In this document: positions 5,982 through 9,376 of the stretch, in pieces
How the letters are laid out: each line of letters opens with the position of its first letter
How positions within the stretch are numbered: the first letter of the stretch is position 1
Assembly: GCA_030432135.1 (NCBI GenBank)
Contig: JAUIHD010000011.1
Coordinates: 1 to 9,376, forward strand
Source of the DNA: a bacterium
GTDB taxonomy: Bacteria; Patescibacteriota; Minisyncoccia; Phycocordibacterales; 1-14-0-10-42-12
Direction: 5' to 3'
Length of the DNA stretch: 9,376 nt
The notes under the pieces: generated by a model
Databases searched by the model: none
What the model was told of the DNA's origin: nothing
What the model saw: the letters and a program-made list of their open reading frames with translations, nothing else
Translations under genes and position numbers: made by a program

Positions 5982-6136
5982 CAGCATTCGCTCCTATCGA
6001 CTGGGTACGGGGACCGACACGGTTGTGTTGGTTATAAACGAAGAAGTCTATGGATGTGGCAGTCTTCCCAGTTATCGCACCTTCGGGCCGATAAGCTCCG
6101 TGTCGTTTGCAACCGCAACACACAGGAGTATCAAAG
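5982..6136 (+). promoter_or_regulatory. Structured 5' leader with competing helices and possible pseudoknot
   Basis: The leader is about 155 bases and visibly richer in GC than its surroundings. Helices seen: ACTGGG (6000-6005) with CCCAGT (6067-6072); a local hairpin CCGACAC/GTGTTGG (6014-6031, loop GGTT); CGACACGG (6015-6022) with CCGTGTCG (6098-6105), which competes with that hairpin; GTGTTG (6025-6030) with CAACAC (6116-6121), which crosses the previous helix as a pseudoknot; and a hairpin TTATCG/CGATAA capped by CC-TTCG-GG (6072-6094). The pseudoknot would end 2 bases before the Shine-Dalgarno AGGAG (6124-6128). The mutually exclusive pairings suggest a translational switch. It matches no riboswitch class I can recognise. 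Confidence 0.6.
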
Positions 6137-6412
6137 ATGAGCTACTACGAAGTAATATGTAAATTCTTCAACAAAAAGTTGAATGAGGGTGACCATGAAC
6201 TTGTGCATCACCTCAGTCATTACTGGGGTTCGTTGCAAGGTCTTGGTAGTCGTCCTGGAGCCTACATTGCTTCCGCAGAGATTCAGAAGCGATTGATTCA
6301 GGAGTTTGGCTACCATAGGTGCCCAGCCTGCGAATGGGCTACTCACCATCCCGATAACCACTCGGAGTGGTGTGTGGCCGAGATAGAGGCAATGAAAGCC
6401 TTCAAGCAATAA
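6137..6412 (+). CDS. Unknown 91-residue protein with CxxC/His cluster
   Basis: I do not recognise this soluble protein. The N-terminal half is histidine-rich (H20, H24, H25, H28, followed by YWGSLQGLGSRPG). The C-terminal half has a possible zinc site: C62 and C65 (CPAC), H70, H71, H75 and C79. The ATG at 6137 is fixed by AGGAG at 6124-6128, 8 bases upstream; an in-frame ATG at 6107 would put the start inside the structured leader. This is the clearest Shine-Dalgarno in the window, where most genes lack one. The gene has its own strong promoter, a long folded leader and a terminator that begins within its last codons, so it is an independent unit. Its higher GC and different initiation signals suggest either high regulated expression or acquisition from elsewhere. 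Confidence 0.75.
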   Translation: MSYYEVICKFFNKKLNEGDHELVHHLSHYWGSLQGLGSRPGAYIASAEIQKRLIQEFGYHRCPACEWATHHPDNHSEWCVAEIEAMKAFKQ

Positions 6413-6462
6413 CCGTCCGCCGCGAATACCGTCACGTCTTCAGGCGGGACGGTTTTCTTTTT
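6411..6462 (+). terminator. Intrinsic terminator
   Basis: AACCGTCCGCC (6411-6421) pairs with GGCGGGACGGTT (6443-6454) with a single bulged G; the loop is about 21 bases and the T-rich tail runs to 6462. It overlaps the stop codon of the 91-residue gene. Confidence 0.85.
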
Positions 6463-6472
6463 ATGAACGTTA

Positions 6473-6478
6473 TATAAT
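6473..6478 (+). promoter_or_regulatory. -10 box for the SemiSWEET-like gene
   Basis: A perfect TATAAT ends 7 bases before the ATG at 6486, 11 bases after the preceding terminator. There is no room for a Shine-Dalgarno in the transcript, so leaderless initiation is predicted. No good -35 is seen. Confidence 0.55.
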
Positions 6479-6485
6479 ACTCCCT

Positions 6486-6755
6486 ATGACTTTCATTAAA
6501 ATAATCACCGTGATTCTCTCACTTATTGTTACGGGTCTTGGTTTAACATCTCAAGTAAAGAAAAACTACAAACGAAAAAGTGTTGAAGGGTTATCCTTCT
6601 TTTATTTTTTTATCCTAGCTATTTCATATTCATTCTGGAGTGCGTATGGTTTTCTTCAAAAAGATTTAGTACTTATTATTCCTATGACACTTGGAGCAAT
6701 CATGTCTTGGGTAACAGTGAGTCAATTTTTTATCTATAAAATTCCTAACGAATAA
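6486..6755 (+). CDS. SemiSWEET / PQ-loop family small transporter
   Basis: An 89-residue protein with three membrane helices (about 5-24, 37-57 and 62-84), matching the single triple-helix bundle of SemiSWEETs (MtN3/saliva family). These dimerise to move small sugars down a gradient. The loop after helix 1 reads GLTSQVKKNYKRKSVEGLS, where KSVEGLS is highly characteristic. The family's PQ pair is SQ here, and the usual asparagine region of helix 3 (PN) reads IPMTLGA, so the substrate pocket may differ. The middle helix retains FWSAYGFLQKD, matching the usual W-x-x-YG-x-x-x-x-D. The ATG is supported by TATAAT ending 7 bases upstream. Substrate is unknown. Confidence 0.85.
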   Translation: MTFIKIITVILSLIVTGLGLTSQVKKNYKRKSVEGLSFFYFFILAISYSFWSAYGFLQKDLVLIIPMTLGAIMSWVTVSQFFIYKIPNE

Positions 6756-6808
6756 GTTCAAACTTCCTCTACTATGCGGAACCAATTATTAAAATCCTCG
6801 GCTATTTT

Positions 6809-6817
6809 TGCTATACT
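6809..6817 (+). promoter_or_regulatory. Extended -10 promoter for the 6824 gene
   Basis: TGcTATACT ends 6 bases before the ATG at 6824, in the 68-base gap after the SemiSWEET-like gene. A leaderless transcript is predicted. Confidence 0.5.
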
Positions 6818-6823
6818 GGGGCC

Positions 6824-7021
6824 ATGAAATTTTTGAAAAAGTTCTACATTTGGGAGAAAAAACAAATGGAAAATCCAAAAACTGTACTTAGTGTTTGGGT
6901 TGCTTTTGGTGTTCTGTTTGGAATAGGTATTGATAATATTGGTGTAGGTATAGCTATTGGTATAGCCATTGGAACTGCACTGTATACAAACAAAAAGAAG
7001 AAATTAAGTAATAAGGATTAA
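6824..7021 (+). CDS. Small glycine-rich membrane protein, unknown
   Basis: A 65-residue protein with a basic start (MKFLKKFYIWEKKQ), a hydrophobic stretch from about 22 to 54 with alternating glycines (GVLFGIGIDNIGVGIAIGIAIGTALY) and a lysine-rich tail (NKKKKLSNKD). The glycine spacing resembles a glycine-zipper, which packs helices tightly. Two helices broken at IDN are possible. I cannot assign a family. The ATG at 6824 is favoured over the internal ATG at 6866 because an extended -10 ends 6 bases before it. The stop is 3 bases before the oxidoreductase ATG, and an AAGGA for that gene lies in its last codons, so the two are co-transcribed. Confidence 0.65.
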   Translation: MKFLKKFYIWEKKQMENPKTVLSVWVAFGVLFGIGIDNIGVGIAIGIAIGTALYTNKKKKLSNKD

Positions 7022-7024
7022 ATA

Positions 7025-7948
7025 ATGAAAGCAGTTATCGCAAAAAGTTATGGGAATCCGGAGGTTCTCAGTGTTGTAGAGGTTCCAAAACCAACACCAA
7101 AAAACAATGAAATTTTAATAAAGGTAAGAGCGGCATCACTTAATTCGGGAGATGTGCGTATGCGTGCCTTGGACGGTGGTGATGGTATTAAAGGATTTAT
7201 TGCCAAGATCGTTATCCGCTTGTTGGTAGGAATCATTAAACCAAAGCGAATTCCAGGGAGTGTTTTGGCTGGAGAGGTTGTTGAGGTCGGTAATGAGGTT
7301 ACCCGATTTAAAGTCGGTGATGAGGTGTATGCAATGACAGGTTTTAGTTTCGGTGCATTTGCTGAATATTGCACTCTGCCTGATAAACGTGCAATTGCTT
7401 TAAAACCAAAAACCGCCAGCTTTGAGGAAGCGAGCACTCTACCATTTGGTGGTACCACCGCGCTCTATTTTTTGCGTAAGGCTGGCACTAGCAAAGGTAA
7501 GAAAGTGCTTATATATGGTTCTACTGGATCAGTAGGAACTTCAGCGGTGCAAGTAGCCACATATCTTGGTGCTGAAGTGACCGCAGTTTGTGGGCCTGAC
7601 GGGGTAGAACTCACAAAGGAACTGGGTGCGACAACAATTTACAACTACAAAGAAACACCTATTGAAAAGATTGAAGGAGCATTTGATGTTGTTTTTGATG
7701 CAGTTGGAAAAATTTCAAGAGACGCTGCTAGGCATTTGATTGCAAAAGAAGGTACATATGTGACAGTTGCCGGTTTTGATGTGGCAGAGGAAGGGTCTCA
7801 AGGTCTTGCAGAGTTAGCAGAGATGTATGATAGTGGCAATCTAGTGGCAATAATTGACAAGACATTTGATTTGGATGAAATCATTGAAGCAAATCGCCAT
7901 GTTGATTCCGGGCGGAAAAAAGGTAGCGTTGTGATTCGTATTGCGTAA
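7025..7948 (+). CDS. Zinc-free MDR-family NAD(P)H oxidoreductase (quinone oxidoreductase-like)
   Basis: A 307-residue medium-chain dehydrogenase/reductase. The N-terminal GroES-like domain (1-about 120) shows MKAVIAKSYGNPEVL, EILIKVRAASLNSGDVRMR and GEVVEVGNEVTRFKVGDEVYA. The Rossmann domain begins with VLIYGSTGSVGTSAVQVA (about 158-175), the nucleotide-binding glycine motif, and FDVVFDAVG follows. The catalytic zinc cysteine of alcohol dehydrogenases is replaced by asparagine (SLNSGD), and there is no four-cysteine structural zinc lobe, so it belongs with quinone oxidoreductase/enoyl reductase members reducing activated double bonds or quinones with NAD(P)H. Substrate is unknown. AAGGA at 7013-7017, 7 bases before the ATG, is a good ribosome-binding site and fits an internal operon gene. 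It converges on the next gene with a 27-base gap. Confidence 0.92.
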   Translation: MKAVIAKSYGNPEVLSVVEVPKPTPKNNEILIKVRAASLNSGDVRMRALDGGDGIKGFIAKIVIRLLVGIIKPKRIPGSVLAGEVVEVGNEVTRFKVGDEVYAMTGFSFGAFAEYCTLPDKRAIALKPKTASFEEASTLPFGGTTALYFLRKAGTSKGKKVLIYGSTGSVGTSAVQVATYLGAEVTAVCGPDGVELTKELGATTIYNYKETPIEKIEGAFDVVFDAVGKISRDAARHLIAKEGTYVTVAGFDVAEEGSQGLAELAEMYDSGNLVAIIDKTFDLDEIIEANRHVDSGRKKGSVVIRIA

Positions 7949-7975
7949 CCTAGTCTACTTTAGTTGTCTGTCCAG

Positions 7976-8611
7976 CTAGTTTTTACTGATATCTCGAGCC
8001 AGACTAAAGAACCAGAGGATCTGACTGATGACGAAAATTCCGATTCCGATGTCTGTTAGATACGGCAGTGCAGAGATAGTTCCTCCAATAAATACGAGTA
8101 CACCGAGTATACTTGTGATCACTCCGCTAAAGCGTGCTTTGTACATTGTTAGACTCAAGAGTCCTGTAAAGACACCTCCAATTAACTCATTACCACCGCC
8201 AAGAGCGTTGCTGATGATGTCGATTGCCTGCCAAGCAGAAGCAAGCTCACTAGCAACGATTCCATTCATAAAAAGAGTGGTGACTGTCATAGAAATAAAC
8301 CCGCTAGCGATAAGAATTGTTGCCCAGATTAGACCAGTGATTAAGCTAAGTAGACTAAGAATTGGCTGCGAATTCTTCAGTTTCATATATAGATACGTTG
8401 CAAGTAGAATAATTCCAAATGAAAATATGACATATATATGTAGAGTGGTGATGTGAACCAGAACTGGGTTGCTACTAATGATATGTAGTTTATCACTAGC
8501 TGAAGTTGTACTGTCGTGCTGTAGTAGTTGTAGATATACAAACATACCGGCGATGTAAGAAAAACCACCATACACAGCGCTTATAGTGGCTATTTTTTTG
8601 AAATGTGTCAT
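7976..8611 (-). CDS. Six-helix integral membrane protein, DUF4386-like
   Basis: A 211-residue hydrophobic protein with about six helices (near 8-28, 56-76, 83-104, 135-152, 160-180 and 183-203). The order of helices, the long loop after helix 1 (ASDKLHIISSNPVLVH) and the W-x-AIDIISNALGGGNELIGG segment before helix 4 resemble DUF4386-type proteins, which have no assigned function; this assignment is tentative. I use the ATG at 8611 rather than 8629 because TGgTATGCT, an extended -10, ends 6 bases before it and the upstream ATG would lie within that element. It is convergent with the oxidoreductase and divergent from the 42-residue gene, so it is transcribed alone. Confidence 0.8.
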   Translation of the reverse strand: MTHFKKIATISAVYGGFSYIAGMFVYLQLLQHDSTTSASDKLHIISSNPVLVHITTLHIYVIFSFGIILLATYLYMKLKNSQPILSLLSLITGLIWATILIASGFISMTVTTLFMNGIVASELASAWQAIDIISNALGGGNELIGGVFTGLLSLTMYKARFSGVITSILGVLVFIGGTISALPYLTDIGIGIFVISQILWFFSLARDISKN

Positions 8612-8617
8612 GCAAAA

Positions 8618-8626
8618 AGCATACCA
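8618..8626 (-). promoter_or_regulatory. Extended -10 promoter of the six-helix protein gene
   Basis: Minus-strand TGgTATGCT ends 6 bases before the ATG at 8611. This predicts a leaderless mRNA and decides the start codon. Confidence 0.45.
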
Positions 8627-8744
8627 CAATTGAGCAAATACAGTTCATATTGAATGTTTTTTCGGTTCAAGACTCAAAACTCGTCAAAGAGAAGGACTTT
8701 TGTAAAGAATAGTCAAGTATGGGAAATGCTTAGTTATTCATTTT

Positions 8745-8753
8745 TGCTATAAT
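8745..8753 (+). promoter_or_regulatory. Extended -10 promoter of the 42-residue gene
   Basis: TGcTATAAT, a perfect extended -10, ends 7 bases before the ATG at 8761. It lies in the divergent gap 8612-8760, which otherwise shows no gene. It is the main support for the tiny gene being real. Confidence 0.6.
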
Positions 8754-8760
8754 GAACGCC

Positions 8761-8889
8761 ATGGAATATATTGCATACATTTTACACTGGGGTTCACCAA
8801 TCGGTATCGGACTCTTCTTTTTCTTATCAGCAGCAGGTACAGGTATCCTATTTTGGGGAATTGGTGTCTTTAATAAAAATAGAAAGTAA
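8761..8889 (+). CDS. Tiny (42-residue) single-pass membrane protein
   Basis: A short gene with an amphipathic start (MEYIAYILHWGSPIG), one long hydrophobic helix (about 14-37: IGIGLFFFLSAAGTGILFWGIGVF) and a basic tail (NKNRK), so the C-terminus is probably in the cytoplasm. I cannot name a family. Support for its reality comes from a perfect extended -10 box 7 bases before the ATG and from a hairpin with a short T-run two bases after its stop, which together make it an independent transcription unit of about 160 bases. Open reading on the minus strand of the same bases is lysine/proline-rich and looks like a shadow. Confidence 0.65.
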   Translation: MEYIAYILHWGSPIGIGLFFFLSAAGTGILFWGIGVFNKNRK

Positions 8890-8890
8890 G

Positions 8891-8921
8891 CCTTAATACC
8901 TTTCGGTATTTTAGGGGTTTT
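8891..8921 (+). terminator. Weak intrinsic terminator
   Basis: CCTTAATACC and GGTATTTTAGG pair around a TTTC loop, with a small internal loop in the stem; four Ts (8918-8921) follow after GG. It begins two bases after the stop of the 42-residue gene. The short T-run makes it weak. Confidence 0.5.
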
Positions 8922-9013
8922 GCGTGTCCCGAATGCAATCTTCGTAGTCGGTAACATGGTGTCTACATATTTAACGTTATGCCAATATTCTAGATAGCAC
9001 CAATTTCAAACAT

Positions 9014-9041
9014 GCTCCACTGCACTATGTGGAGCCAGTGG
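9014..9041. repeat. Two mutually exclusive hairpins in intergenic DNA
   Basis: GCTCCAC (9014-9020) pairs with GTGGAGC (9029-9035), but CCACTG (9017-9022) can instead pair with CAGTGG (9036-9041). The surrounding gap 8922-9140 has no supportable gene. No function is assigned; it may be a stray palindrome or a regulatory remnant upstream of the aldolase gene. Confidence 0.35.
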
Positions 9042-9104
9042 AAAAATAAGTTAAAAACTAAATTTTCTATCATGGATTTTAAATGTGTATTTAAGGATAA
9101 CTAA

Positions 9105-9133
9105 TTGTAAACGTCAGTATTTTTAAGTACCAT
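9105..9133 (+). promoter_or_regulatory. Candidate promoter of the aldolase gene
   Basis: TTGTAA (9105-9110), an exact 17-base spacer and TACCAT (9128-9133) end 7 bases before the ATG at 9141. Matches are 4 of 6 for each box. Spacing to the ATG equals that at the other leaderless candidates. Confidence 0.4.
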
Positions 9134-9140
9134 AGATACC

Positions 9141-9198
9141 ATGAATAAAATACAACTCGACAGAATGAAGCACGACAGTGGCTTCGTCGCAGCTCTTG
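9141..9198 (+). CDS. Class I fructose-bisphosphate aldolase, N-terminal fragment cut by a probable chimeric join
   Basis: The first 19 residues, MNKIQLDRMKHDSGFVAAL, match the characteristic opening of bacterial class I fructose-bisphosphate aldolases (MNKxQLxxMKxxxGFxAALDQSGGS). The enzyme splits fructose 1,6-bisphosphate in glycolysis using a Schiff-base lysine. The next residues should be DQSGGSTPKAL but are instead GIAFTAV, and base composition turns strongly GC-rich. The frame stays open to the window end, which is a coincidence of the join. The ATG at 9141 is supported by a -10-like box 7 bases upstream. Only the start of the gene is present, so the call rests on a short but distinctive match. 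Confidence 0.7.
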
Positions 9199-9376
9199 GC
9201 ATCGCTTTCACCGCTGTGGCCCAGTCGCCGCTCGCCAACGAGGCCGACACCCCCGCGCGCTATGATCAACTGCGACTGTTCCAGGCCGTCTCGCGCCTGG
9301 TCATCCGCGCTGCCGAAATCCGCCCGACGCTGATCTCCATCGACGACCTTCACTGGGCCGATCCGTCGTCCGCCGC
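9199..9376 (+). other. Foreign GC-rich coding fragment (ATPase domain), probable assembly chimera
   Basis: From about 9198 the sequence is GC-rich with strong G/C third positions, unlike the rest of the window. Read in the frame of the aldolase start, it encodes RYDQLRLFQAVSRLVIRAA followed by a Walker B-type LISIDDLHWADPSSA. This is the pattern of the AAA_16/NB-ARC-like ATPase domains of large LuxR-type regulators and adenylate-cyclase-linked proteins common in high-GC proteobacteria and actinobacteria. It has no relation to an aldolase. It is best read as a piece of another genome joined to this contig end, and should not be annotated as a gene of this organism. Confidence 0.75.

Noticed and set aside
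6107..6136. Ten-residue N-terminal extension of the 91-residue protein
   Set aside because: The Shine-Dalgarno at 6124-6128 points to the ATG at 6137, and the extension is part of the structured leader.
5982..6136. tmRNA or a known riboswitch class
   Set aside because: The pseudoknot and stable hairpins suggested it, but there is no tRNA-like end with T-loop and CCA, no tag frame, and no conserved core of a riboswitch class I know.
7048..7458. Minus-strand 136-residue ORF within the oxidoreductase gene
   Set aside because: Fully antisense to a well-supported MDR enzyme, with no family signature.
8730..8957. Minus-strand 75-residue ORF
   Set aside because: Lysine/proline-rich shadow of the 42-residue membrane protein and its terminator; its start lies in non-coding DNA with no promoter.
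9123..9353. Minus-strand 76-residue ORF at the window end
   Set aside because: It runs across the chimeric joint and is antisense to two recognisable coding segments; it is a product of GC-rich shadow reading.
9141..9376. A genuine aldolase-ATPase fusion gene
   Set aside because: The join falls inside the aldolase N-terminus before its active-site residues and coincides with a sharp composition change; no linker or domain boundary is present.
1..9376. CRISPR array, insertion sequence or phage genes
   Set aside because: No regularly spaced repeats, transposase, integrase, or phage structural signatures were seen on either strand.

Overview
The window reads as an AT-rich chromosome segment of a small-genome bacterium, most likely a candidate-phyla-radiation (Patescibacteria, Parcubacteria-like) organism. 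The grounds are a priA-def-fmt block of compact genes, a PriA whose ATPase motifs have decayed, many short membrane proteins, and gene starts that mostly lack Shine-Dalgarno sequences but have a -10 box 6-7 bases before the ATG. This is an inference; no rRNA or universal marker is present to place it firmly.

Layout. 1-3346 (+): 3' part of a priA-like gene (start outside the window), def and fmt, i.e. replication restart followed by the paired deformylase and formyltransferase of initiator Met-tRNA. 3343-4216 (-): a small membrane protein, a short ribosome hibernation factor and a DUF167 protein. 4268-4339 (+): tRNA-Asn(GTT) with a strong terminator, followed by a GC-rich folded element (4399-4506) whose two arms are copies of the tRNA-Asn 3' half.

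4556-5848 (+): a compact probable copper-responsive operon: a CsoR-type Cu(I) sensor with a textbook operator, a MauE/DoxX-like membrane protein with a CxC pair, and a membrane-anchored His/Cys-rich protein. There is no copper ATPase or chaperone in the window. 5947-6462 (+): a self-contained cassette of near-consensus promoter, about 155-base structured leader with a possible pseudoknot, canonical Shine-Dalgarno, an unknown 91-residue CxxC/His protein and its own terminator. It is richer in GC than its surroundings.

6486-8889: a SemiSWEET-like transporter, a small glycine-rich membrane protein coupled to a zinc-free MDR oxidoreductase, a convergent six-helix membrane protein (-), and a 42-residue membrane protein (+). 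9141 starts a class I fructose-bisphosphate aldolase gene, but after about 19 codons the sequence changes abruptly at about 9198 to GC-rich coding DNA for a different protein family (a DDLHWAD-type ATPase). The last about 180 bases are therefore probably a chimeric join and should not be treated as part of this genome.

The points most worth following are the tRNA-derived inverted-repeat element, the ATPase-minus copper operon, the structured-leader cassette, the decayed PriA and the widespread leaderless promoter arrangement.
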